DNA of 64,000 nucleotides from NCBI RefSeq assembly GCF_000498575.2, contig NZ_AWSQ01000001.1, positions 62,001 to 126,000 of the forward strand, in the 5' to 3' direction. This document shows, piece after piece, positions 47,018 through 54,708 of this stretch (position 1 is its first letter; each line of letters starts with the position of its first letter). Source of the stretch: Pseudomonas taeanensis MS-3. GTDB taxonomy: Bacteria > Pseudomonadota > Gammaproteobacteria > Pseudomonadales > Pseudomonadaceae. Below the pieces are notes generated by a model. It was given only the letters and a program-made list of their open reading frames with translations. It had not been told where the DNA came from and searched no databases. The position numbers and the translations under genes are program-made.

Positions 47018-48949
47018 ATGAGCAAAACGGACGCCTTCGCCGAGGCCGGCAAGACGGCGGTGCTGCAGAACATCCACGGCACCATGGAGTTTCTGCAAAA
47101 ATTCCCGCCGTTCAATCAGATGGACAGCGCCCACCTGGCCTACCTGGTGGAGCACTGTCAGCTGCGCTTTTACGGCCAGGGCGAAAGCATCATCAAGCCA
47201 GACGATGGCCCGGTCGAACACTTCTACATCGTCAAGCAGGGACGGGTGCACGGTGAACGACCGCACTCGGCCAGACGTGGCAGCGAGACCACCTTTGAAA
47301 TCACCAGTGGCGAGTGCTTCCCCTTGGCCGCCCTGATCGGCGATCGCGCCACCCGCACCGAACATCTGGCCGCCGAAGACACCTTCTGCCTGCTGCTGAG
47401 CAAGCCGGCCTTCATCAAGCTCTTCGCCCTATCCAATCCGTTGCGCGATTTCGCCCTGCGTGGCGTCAGCAGCCTGCTCGACCAGGTCAATCAACGGGTG
47501 CAGCTGAACGCCGTGGAAACCCTCGGCGCGCAGTACTCACTGGACACCCCCCTGGGCGAATTGGCCATGCGCCAGCCGATCAGCTGTACACCCAATACCG
47601 CACTGCGCGAAGCGGTCAAGTTGATGCACGAGCAGCATGTCGGCAGCATCGTCATCGTCGATCCGGCACATAAACCTTTGGGGATCTTCACCCTGCGCGA
47701 CCTGCGTCGGGTAGTCGCTGCGGGCAACTCACTGGATCAGCCGATCGACAGCCTGATGACACCTGAACCGTTCCACCTGCCACCGGACGCAAGCGCGTTC
47801 GATGCGGCGATTGCCATGACCGAACGGCACATCGCCCATGTCTGCCTGGTTGAACGGGGGCGCCTGAGCGGAGTGGTCTCCGAGCGCGACCTGTTCTCCT
47901 TGCAACGCATTGACCTGGTGCACCTGGCACGTACCATCCGCCACGCCGGCAAGGTCGAAACCCTGGCTGCGCTGCGCAGCGACATCCGTCAGCTGGTCGA
48001 TCGCATGCTCGCCCACGGTGCCAGTTCGACCCAGATCACTCACCTCATCACCCTGCTCAACGACCACACCGTGTGCCGGGTGATCGAGCTGACTCTGGAA
48101 GACCTCGGCGACCCCGGCGTGCCGTTCACCTGGCTGTGCTTTGGTAGCGAGGGGCGCCGCGAACAGACCCTGCACACCGATCAGGACAACGGCATCCTGT
48201 TCGAGGCCAAGGACGCAACTGAAACCGCGGACATGCGCCGGCGCCTGCTGCCAGTGGCCGTCGAGATCAACCAACGCCTGGCCCAGTGCGACTTTACCCT
48301 GTGCAAGGGCAACATCATGGCGGGTAATCCAGAGCTGTGCCTGTCACGCCAGGAATGGACGCGACGCTTCACCAGTTTCATCCACGAAGCCACCCCGGAA
48401 AACCTGCTGGCCTCGAGCATCTACTTCGACTTGCGCGTGGTCTGGGGTGACTCCCAAGGCTGTGAACAAGTGCGCCAGACATTGTTCAAGCAGATCGCCG
48501 GCAACAGCCTGTTCCAGCGCATGATGGCCGAAAACGCCCTGCGCCAGCGTCCACCGGTCGGGCGCTTCCGCGACTTTGTGGTGGCCCGTACAGGCGCCGA
48601 GAAACACACCCTGGACCTCAAGGTGCAGGGCCTCACGCCCTTCGTCGACGGCGCCCGCCTGCTTGCCCTGGCCCACGGCGTCGAGACCTGTAACACCCTG
48701 GAGCGGCTGCGCGAACTGATCGACAAAGGGGTGATTGAGGCGCTCGATGGCGCCGCCTACGAGGAGGCCTATCACTTCATCCAGCAAACCCGCATGCAAC
48801 AACATCAGCTGCAAGCGCGGCAGCAGTTGCCCTACTCCAACCGCCTCGATCCCGACCGTCTCAACCACCTGGACCGGCGCATCCTGCGCGAATCCTTCCG
48901 TCAGGCCCAGCGTCTGCAAAGCAGCCTGGCGTTACGCTACCAACTATGA
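47018..48949 (+). CDS. Cyclic-nucleotide-binding/CBS/DUF294 nucleotidyltransferase-like regulator
   Basis: 643 residues from ATG 47018; an upstream ATG at 46976 is possible. Order: cNMP-binding domain (about 20-150, YGQGESIIKPDDGPVEHFYIVKQG), paired CBS domains (about 180-300, SDL-type MHEQHVGSIVIVD and MTERHIAHVCLVERG), then a GlnD-like nucleotidyltransferase core with FGSEGRREQTLHTDQDNGI, and a DUF294 C-terminal domain. Such proteins are predicted to sense nucleotides and modify a target protein. The gene overlaps the exonuclease gene and lies opposite a symporter with DUF4212 partner, a recurrent grouping. Confidence 0.9.
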   Translation: MSKTDAFAEAGKTAVLQNIHGTMEFLQKFPPFNQMDSAHLAYLVEHCQLRFYGQGESIIKPDDGPVEHFYIVKQGRVHGERPHSARRGSETTFEITSGECFPLAALIGDRATRTEHLAAEDTFCLLLSKPAFIKLFALSNPLRDFALRGVSSLLDQVNQRVQLNAVETLGAQYSLDTPLGELAMRQPISCTPNTALREAVKLMHEQHVGSIVIVDPAHKPLGIFTLRDLRRVVAAGNSLDQPIDSLMTPEPFHLPPDASAFDAAIAMTERHIAHVCLVERGRLSGVVSERDLFSLQRIDLVHLARTIRHAGKVETLAALRSDIRQLVDRMLAHGASSTQITHLITLLNDHTVCRVIELTLEDLGDPGVPFTWLCFGSEGRREQTLHTDQDNGILFEAKDATETADMRRRLLPVAVEINQRLAQCDFTLCKGNIMAGNPELCLSRQEWTRRFTSFIHEATPENLLASSIYFDLRVVWGDSQGCEQVRQTLFKQIAGNSLFQRMMAENALRQRPPVGRFRDFVVARTGAEKHTLDLKVQGLTPFVDGARLLALAHGVETCNTLERLRELIDKGVIEALDGAAYEEAYHFIQQTRMQQHQLQARQQLPYSNRLDPDRLNHLDRRILRESFRQAQRLQSSLALRYQL

Positions 48950-49653
48950 ACGCATTAAGCTGGTTGACCGGCCGCACCCCGCAACTGACCGAGCAGCAGC
49001 GCCAGCGCTGCGAGCACCTGCCCACTGCCGCTGCGCTCGACGACACAGCGTTAAACCAACAGCGCCTGGTGGTGATCGACCTGGAAACCAGCGGCCTGGA
49101 TATGCGCCGCGATCAGGTCCTGTCGATTGGCGCCGTGGTCATCGAGCAGGGTGCCATCGACCTCGGTCAGCAGTTCGAGTGCACCCTGCAGCGCCACGAC
49201 CATCAAGTCAGCGCCAGCGTGCTGATCCACGGTCTGGCCCCCAGTGCCATCGCCGCGGGCATTGCCCCGGCCGAGGCGCTGCTGGGCTTCATGGAGTTTC
49301 TCGGCGACAGCCCACTGCTGGCCTTTCATGCCGGATTCGATCAGCGCATGCTCGGCCGGGCGTTGAAGCAGACCCTCGGTTATCGCCTGCGCCATCCCTT
49401 CTTCGACGCCGCCGAACTGGCGCCGCTGCTCTGCCCGCAAGCCAATATCCAACAGGGGGGCCTGGACGACTGGACCGACTACTTCGGCCTGCAGGTGCAA
49501 CAACGCCACCACGCCAGCGCCGACGCCCTGGTCACCGCCGAGCTGGCGCTGATCCTGTTCAGCCGCGCGCGCCAGCAACAGTTCGACAGCCTGCTGGCCC
49601 TGGAGCAGGGCCTGGCCGGCTGGCGCAGACGACAGCAGGCACACTCGCTCTAG
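48946..49653 (+). CDS. DnaQ-like 3'-5' exonuclease
   Basis: 235 residues; ATG overlaps the preceding stop (ATGA). DEDDh motifs: VVIDLETSGLD (ExoI), LLAFHAGFDQRML (ExoII) and HHASADALVTAEL (ExoIII). The N-terminal 40 residues contain a basic/Gln-rich segment also seen in similar orphan epsilon-like proteins. Co-translated with the nucleotidyltransferase, yet functionally unrelated at first sight. Stop codon abuts repeat element copy 3. Confidence 0.9.
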   Translation: MNALSWLTGRTPQLTEQQRQRCEHLPTAAALDDTALNQQRLVVIDLETSGLDMRRDQVLSIGAVVIEQGAIDLGQQFECTLQRHDHQVSASVLIHGLAPSAIAAGIAPAEALLGFMEFLGDSPLLAFHAGFDQRMLGRALKQTLGYRLRHPFFDAAELAPLLCPQANIQQGGLDDWTDYFGLQVQQRHHASADALVTAELALILFSRARQQQFDSLLALEQGLAGWRRRQQAHSL

Positions 49654-49696
49654 CAGACCGTTGAAAAGCCTAGCGCAGTAGTTTTTCAACGGCCTG
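49654..49696. repeat. Palindromic dispersed element, copy 3 (43-bp short form)
   Basis: CAGACCGTTGAAAAG at the left and TTTTTCAACGGCCTG at the right, separated by only 13 bp: the ends of the 139-bp element with the interior deleted. It begins at the first base after the exonuclease stop codon and could fold as a terminator-like hairpin. Confidence 0.8.
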
Positions 49697-49830
49697 CTCC
49701 CCCGCCCAGTCCCTGAAACTCAGGCCCTGCAGGCCAAAGCCTAGGTCGACCGAGCGAGGTTGTTAACGCTAAGGATTGGGCTGCTTGCTTCCCGACCTGG
49801 CGCAATCCTGGTCCTGGCTGCTCGACGCCT

Positions 49831-49989
49831 TTACCCACAAAGCCGGTGGATGGCGCTGTGGATAAGCTGTACAGACAGTGACGCAGCCCAAGCCACACCA
49901 CGGCTGCCCTAAACTGGTTATTTTTTGAACCAGATCAACAGGATAACTATCCACTTAAACACAATAACTGTGCGCTGAGCTGTGGATAA
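49831..49989. other. Cluster of DnaA-box-like sites
   Basis: TTACCCACA (49831-49839), TGTGGATAA (49857-49865), a weaker CTATCCACT near 49948 and TGTGGATAA (49981-49989) within 160 bp of a 610-bp non-coding stretch (49654-50263). The two TGTGGATAA sites are perfect on the minus strand. No oriC neighbours (dnaA, rpmH) are present. Other than the repeat and terminator listed separately I see nothing in this gap. Confidence 0.5.
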
Positions 49990-50215
49990 GCTGTGCCCTG
50001 AACCATCCACCCCATAGCCTGCGAGGCCTTGCTTGCACTGGCTATTTTTCGTACAGACCGAAGCTGCTGGCACCTCGCGGGCGCCCCGCCTCTGCAGCTC
50101 TAGCTTCTGCAGCTCTATATGAACAGCTCCCCTGCACAACAAACAGGCCCGGTGGCGCCCCGAGCACGCGAATACTGCACAGACGTCGACTCCGACAACA
50201 GGCCAGAGCAGAAAC

Positions 50216-50242
50216 GACAACGCCCCGTTTCCGGGGCGTTGT
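50216..50242 (-). terminator. Rho-independent terminator of the symporter operon
   Basis: CAACGCCCCG-TTT-CCGGGGCGTTG stem; on the minus strand followed by TCGTTTC. 22 bp beyond the symporter stop. Confidence 0.8.
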
Positions 50243-50263
50243 TGACCTTGTTGCGCTTAGCGC

Positions 50264-52030
50264 TTAGTGATCGATGGCAGCACCGGCACCGCGGGGAATG
50301 CGGATGTCTTCGATGATGTGCTGGATATGCTCCGGCGGTGCGGCAGTGATCTTGGCCACTGCGATTGCAGCGATAAAGTTGAAGATCATGCCCAGGGTAC
50401 CGATGCCCTCAGGGGAGATACCGAACCACCAGTCAGCAGGCCCTGCAGTCGGGAAGATGAACTTGTAGTAGACGATATAGCTGAAGGTGAAGGCCAGACC
50501 GACCACCATGCCAGCGATCGCGCCTTCTTTGTTCATCTTCTTGGAGAAAATCCCCATGACGATGGCCGGGAAGAACGAGGCTGCCGCCAGGCCGAAAGCG
50601 AACGCCACCACCTGCGCCACGAAGGCCGGCGGGTAGATACCGAACAGGCCGGCAACCAGTACCGCCACACCTGCTGCAAAACGTGCGGCCAGCAGTTCCT
50701 TCTTCTCGCTGATGTTGGGCATCAGGTTGCTCTTGAGCAGGTCATGCGAGATCGAGGTCGAAATCACCAACAGCAAGCCTGCTGCAGTCGACAGTGCAGC
50801 CGCCAGACCACCCGCGGCGATCAAGGCGATCACCCAGCCCGGCAGACCGGCGATTTCCGGGTTGGCCAGCACCATGATGTCGCGATCCACATACAGCTCG
50901 GTGGCCGCTTCAGTCGGTGCGTTGGTCACCACACGCTCGCCATTGGCCCCACGCTCGGCGGCGAAGGTAGGCGCACCAACGAACGGAGCACCTGGGCCGT
51001 ACTGGATCTTGCCGTCACCGTTCTTGTCCAGCCAGGCGATCAGGCCGGACTTCTCCCAGTTGCTCACCCACTGCGGCGCCTCGGTGTAGCTGATGCCAGG
51101 AATGCTGGTCAGCAGGTTGGTACGGGCAAAGGCGGCGATGGCCGGCGCGGTGGTGTAGAGAATGGCGATAAACAGCAGGGCATAACCGGCGGACAGACGC
51201 GCCGCACGCACAGTCGGGGTGGTGAAGAAGCGTACGATCACGTGCGGCAGACCGGCGGTGCCGACCATCAACGCCATGGTGATGAAGAACACGTCGATGG
51301 TCGACTTCTTGCCATCGGTGTAGGTGTCGAAGCCCAGCTCAGTGCTCAGTCCGTTGAGTCGTTCGAGCACCGACTGACCGGTACCGATAACTTCGCTGCC
51401 GAAGCCCAGCTGCGGGATCGGGTTGCCGGTGATCATCATCGAGATGTAAATCGCCGGCACCATATAGGCGAAGATCATCACACAGTACTGCGCCACCTGG
51501 GTGTAGGTGATGCCCTTCATGCCGCCGAGAACGGAGTAGAAGAACACGATGCACATGCCGATGATCACACCGACGTTGATGTCCACTTCCAGGTAGCGAG
51601 AGAAGACGATACCGACGCCGCGCATCTGCCCGGCCACGTAGGTGAAGGAGATGAAGATCACGCAGATCACTGCCACCAGACGCGCGGTCTGCGAGTAGTA
51701 ACGCTCGCCGATGAAGTCCGGCACGGTGAACTTGCCAAACTTGCGCAGGTAGGGCGCCAGACACATGGCCAGGAGCACGTAACCACCGGTCCAGCCCATC
51801 AGGTAGACGCTACCGTCGAGGCCGACGAAGGAGATGATCCCCGCCATGGAGATGAACGACGCCGCGGACATCCAGTCGGCGCCGGTGGCCATGCCGTTGA
51901 GGATCGGGTGCACACCCTTGCTGGCGACGTAATATTCGCTGGTGGAGCCGGCCCGGGTCCAGATGGCGATGCCGATGTACAGCGCGAAGGTCGCGCCGAC
52001 GAACAGATAGATCAGAGTTTGGGTATCCAT
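50264..52030 (-). CDS. Sodium:solute symporter, acetate/VC_2705 subfamily
   Basis: 588 residues, about 13 TM helices of the SSS family (ActP-like). N-terminal SEYYVASKGVHPILNGMATGADWMSAASFISMAG includes the sodium-site helix. Residues 335-345 (DKNGDGKIQYG) form an EF-hand-type loop in a long hydrophilic insertion between TM helices, a feature not found in E. coli ActP as far as I recall. Second gene after the DUF4212 gene (10-bp gap). Probably imports acetate or another short monocarboxylate; controlled in related Pseudomonas by a two-component acetate switch (recalled). Confidence 0.9.
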   Translation of the reverse strand: MDTQTLIYLFVGATFALYIGIAIWTRAGSTSEYYVASKGVHPILNGMATGADWMSAASFISMAGIISFVGLDGSVYLMGWTGGYVLLAMCLAPYLRKFGKFTVPDFIGERYYSQTARLVAVICVIFISFTYVAGQMRGVGIVFSRYLEVDINVGVIIGMCIVFFYSVLGGMKGITYTQVAQYCVMIFAYMVPAIYISMMITGNPIPQLGFGSEVIGTGQSVLERLNGLSTELGFDTYTDGKKSTIDVFFITMALMVGTAGLPHVIVRFFTTPTVRAARLSAGYALLFIAILYTTAPAIAAFARTNLLTSIPGISYTEAPQWVSNWEKSGLIAWLDKNGDGKIQYGPGAPFVGAPTFAAERGANGERVVTNAPTEAATELYVDRDIMVLANPEIAGLPGWVIALIAAGGLAAALSTAAGLLLVISTSISHDLLKSNLMPNISEKKELLAARFAAGVAVLVAGLFGIYPPAFVAQVVAFAFGLAAASFFPAIVMGIFSKKMNKEGAIAGMVVGLAFTFSYIVYYKFIFPTAGPADWWFGISPEGIGTLGMIFNFIAAIAVAKITAAPPEHIQHIIEDIRIPRGAGAAIDH

Positions 52031-52040
52031 GTTCGCCGCC

Positions 52041-52307
52041 TTATTCTTCGTGGACGTCGTGTTTGCGGTCGTACTGATTCATCTTCCAGACGTAGAAGAA
52101 AATCATTAGGACAAACACATAGATTGACCCCTGCTGAGCAAACCAGAAGCCCAGAGGGAACCCGAAGAACTGAATATGGTTGAGCTGCTCGACGAACAGA
52201 ATTCCGGCGCCGAATGACACTGCGAACCAGATGGCCAGCAGCGTCAACATCAGCCGCAGGTTATCTTTCCAGTAGGCTTTTGCAGCCTCTTGCTTGGAAG
52301 CGGACAT
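52041..52307 (-). CDS. DUF4212 small membrane subunit of the symporter
   Basis: 88 residues with two TM helices (LMLTLLAIWFAVSFGAGILF and GSIYVFVLMIFFYVW) and a conserved NHIQFFGFPLGFWFAQQGS between them. The DUF4212 family (YjcH-like placement) is nearly always encoded just before a VC_2705-type symporter and is presumed to be its partner. GAGGAG before ATG. Confidence 0.92.
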   Translation of the reverse strand: MSASKQEAAKAYWKDNLRLMLTLLAIWFAVSFGAGILFVEQLNHIQFFGFPLGFWFAQQGSIYVFVLMIFFYVWKMNQYDRKHDVHEE

Positions 52308-52378
52308 GTGAGGGACTCCTCATTGTTTTTGTAGTTTTGACCATTGGAACTTAGCAGTCCCACGCTCAACTACCAGTG

Positions 52379-52502
52379 CGACCTTGGTCGAATGCAGCTC
52401 TATGAGGCTCCCGCGAAGTCAGGCTATAGCGCAGAAACAGGGGCCTGCAGGCGCTAGTTCCTGAAGCCGCGCAGAACGCCGCCCTCGACCAAGGTCGAAT
52501 GC
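52379..52502. promoter_or_regulatory. Repeated 17-bp motif upstream of the DUF4212-symporter operon
   Basis: CGACCTTGGTCGAATGC (52379-52395) and CGACCAAGGTCGAATGC (52486-52502) are near-identical, same-strand, 107 bp apart; each contains a GACC-WW-GGTC palindrome. Located 72-195 bp upstream of the DUF4212 start in the 314-bp divergent gap (52308-52621). Candidate binding sites for an acetate-responsive LuxR-type regulator (inference). Confidence 0.55.
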
Positions 52503-52621
52503 GCAAACCGCGATCACAGGGAAATCGTCGGCGCCGCCGACATTACATCCCTGGGTGACTATGCTGAATATCCGGACCAGCCCTTCGTCATCAGCCCCCT
52601 GCCCGGTTGTGGAGACCGCTC

Positions 52622-53578
52622 ATGAGCCACCCTCTCGCCCTCTGTCTAACCTTGCTGCTCAGCCTTACGGGCCTGCCGACCCTGGCCGCTCAGGTGCAGT
52701 ACTACCCACTGCCGCCGGGCTCTGGCCCGCATGACGTGGCTCCGGCAGCCGATGGCCGGGTGTGGTACACCGCCCAGCGCCAGGGCGCACTGGGCCGCCT
52801 CGACCCACAGACCGGCCAGGCCGAACAGGTGCCACTGGGTACCGGCTCGGCGCCGCATGGCGTGATAGTCGGTCCGCAAGGCGCGGCCTGGGTCACCGAC
52901 AGCGGCCTCAACGCCCTGGTCCGGGTGGACGCCGATAGTCTCGAAGTCACGCGTTTCCCGCTGCCCGCCCATGCCGCCAATGCCAACCTGAATACCGCAG
53001 TATTCGACCCTCACGGCCAGCTGTGGTTTACCGGGCAGAACGGCGTCTACGGGCGCCTCGACCCCGCCACACAGCTGGTCGAAACCTGGGCGGCGCCGCT
53101 CGGACGCGGCCCCTACGGAATTGCCGTGACCCCGGACGGCGCAGTCTGGTACGCCTCGCTGGCCTCCAGCCACATCGCCCGGATCGACCCCATCAGCGGC
53201 GCGGCCACGGTGATCCACCCCCCCACTGCCGACCAGGGCGCACGACGCATCTGGAGCGACTCGCACGGCGCGCTCTGGGTCAGCGAATGGAACAGCGGTC
53301 AGCTCAGCCGCTACCACCCTAGTGAACAGCGCTGGCAAAGCTGGTCGCTGCCCGGTGAGCGGCCAAGCCCCTATGCGCTCTATGTCGACGAGCAGGATCA
53401 AGTCTGGCTGTCGGATTTCTCGAGCAACGCCATCCTGCGTTTCGACCCTGAGCGCGAGCAGTTCGAGCGCTTTCCCAGTGACCGGAGCAATGCCAATGTG
53501 CGGCAGATCCTCGGCCGCCGCGGCGAGCTCTGGGGCGCCGAGTCGGGGACTGATAGGCTGGTGGTCATTCGTTACTGA
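52622..53578 (+). CDS. Vgb/SMP-30-like beta-propeller protein, exported
   Basis: 318 residues from ATG 52622 (GGAGA upstream); ATG 52607 also possible. Signal peptide MSHPLALCLTLLLSLTGLPTLAAQ. Repeated blades with GxVWYTAQ, AAWVTDSGLNALVRVD, LWFTGQNGVYGRLD, VWYASLASSHIARID and LWVSEWNSGQLSRY resemble virginiamycin B lyase (Vgb) and streptogramin lyase-like proteins. Periplasmic location argues against antibiotic lyase activity; function uncertain. 9 bp before the GST gene. Confidence 0.82.
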   Translation: MSHPLALCLTLLLSLTGLPTLAAQVQYYPLPPGSGPHDVAPAADGRVWYTAQRQGALGRLDPQTGQAEQVPLGTGSAPHGVIVGPQGAAWVTDSGLNALVRVDADSLEVTRFPLPAHAANANLNTAVFDPHGQLWFTGQNGVYGRLDPATQLVETWAAPLGRGPYGIAVTPDGAVWYASLASSHIARIDPISGAATVIHPPTADQGARRIWSDSHGALWVSEWNSGQLSRYHPSEQRWQSWSLPGERPSPYALYVDEQDQVWLSDFSSNAILRFDPEREQFERFPSDRSNANVRQILGRRGELWGAESGTDRLVVIRY

Positions 53579-53587
53579 GGAGGCACT

Positions 53588-54217
53588 ATGCCCAGCGCCA
53601 GCATGACCCTGTTCCACTCCCCCATGTCGCCCTTCGCCCGCAAGGTCCGGGTGCTGCTGCACGAGACCGGGCAGCTCGACCGCGTCGCCCTCAAGGAGGT
53701 GCAGCTGACGCCCGTCAACCCGAGCGCCGAGCTGAACGCGCAGAATCCTGCCGGCAAAATCCCCGCCCTGCGTCTGGCCGACGGCAATGTGTTGTTCGAC
53801 AGCCGGGTGATTCTCGACTATCTCGACCAGCAGCACGTCGGCGAGCCGCTGATCCCCGCGAGCGGTAGCCCACGCTGGCGACGCCTGACCCTGGCCGCGT
53901 TGGCCGATGCGATTCTCGATGCCGCCGTATCGATGCGCTACGAGTCTGCACTACGCCCCGAGGACAAGCGCTGGCCTGAGTGGCAGCACGCCCAGCGGGA
54001 GAAGATCGAGCGCAGCCTGCAACAGTTCGAGGAGCAGGCCATCGCCGAGCTGAGTTGCCACTTCGATATCGCCGCCATCGGCCTGGCCTGCGCCCTCGGC
54101 TACCTGGATTTGCGCCAGGCCGAACTGGGCTGGCGCCAGCGCTACCCGCAACTGGCCGGCTGGTATGCCGAGGTCAGCCAGCGGCCGTCGATGCTCAGCA
54201 CCCAGCCGCCGGTTTAA
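53588..54217 (+). CDS. Glutathione S-transferase
   Basis: 209 residues. Thioredoxin-fold N-terminus MTLFHSPMSPFARKVRVLLHETG with the catalytic Ser in the SPMSPF segment, then NPAGKIPALRLADGNVLFDSRVILDYL (GSH-binding Pro and DS). All-alpha C-terminal domain from about residue 90. Excellent Shine-Dalgarno (GAGGAGG) 9 bp after the propeller gene, so the two are probably co-transcribed. Confidence 0.9.
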   Translation: MPSASMTLFHSPMSPFARKVRVLLHETGQLDRVALKEVQLTPVNPSAELNAQNPAGKIPALRLADGNVLFDSRVILDYLDQQHVGEPLIPASGSPRWRRLTLAALADAILDAAVSMRYESALRPEDKRWPEWQHAQREKIERSLQQFEEQAIAELSCHFDIAAIGLACALGYLDLRQAELGWRQRYPQLAGWYAEVSQRPSMLSTQPPV

Positions 54218-54349
54218 GCGCAGCGCTCAGGCCACCTGCAGACGTGTGGGCGGGCCGGGCTTGCTCACGCTGGCGCGGGAACAGTCGGGCAATCCGCAAC
54301 GCCAGCCGCGCACCGGTCCGGGCGTCCTCGCGCAGTCCGACATGCCCGC

Positions 54350-54652
54350 TCATCGCCGATACCACAGACGATAGAAGCCCGCCGCCAACAGCAGCGCGCA
54401 CTGCCCCAGGCCGGCGCACAGCGACAGGAAGGAATGCAGCGCAGCACTCTGCGCTGCATCCGCCAGGCCGCTCAGCGCGACCCAGAAGGGCTCCGGCAAC
54501 AGGATCAGGCTGAGGTGTGCCAACGGCTTACCGCTGAGCAGCAGGCCGTCGATCACGTCGAACAGGCCGAAAAACATCAGGGCAATCAGGGCCAACACGG
54601 CGACCACCAGGCCCAAGGCGAAGCAGGCACCAAACCGCAGTAATACTCGCAT
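54350..54652 (-). CDS. Small membrane protein of unknown function downstream of creD
   Basis: 100 residues from ATG 54652 (GGAGGGG, spacing 6). Two or three hydrophobic helices: LGLVVAVLALIALMFFGLFDVI and FLSLCAGLGQCALLLAAGFY. Ends FYRLWYRR. I do not recognise the family. 56 bp after creD on the same strand, so possibly in its transcript. Confidence 0.6.
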   Translation of the reverse strand: MRVLLRFGACFALGLVVAVLALIALMFFGLFDVIDGLLLSGKPLAHLSLILLPEPFWVALSGLADAAQSAALHSFLSLCAGLGQCALLLAAGFYRLWYRR

Positions 54653-54708
54653 CCTCTTCCCCTCCAGAGCGGGCGTGCTGGCCACGCCCGCTACTCTCAT
54701 GTGTGGAC

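Noticed and set aside
49654..49696. Simple rho-independent terminator
   Set aside because: The arms equal the ends of the 139-bp element found elsewhere, so it is better described as a deleted copy, although it may act as a terminator.
49831..49989. Replication origin
   Set aside because: No AT-rich unwinding region of suitable form and no dnaA, dnaN, gyrB or rpmH neighbours; only a box cluster is supported.
50267..52183. A 638-codon plus-strand frame opposite the symporter
   Set aside because: Antisense shadow with His/Asp/Gly-rich composition; the symporter is clearly real.
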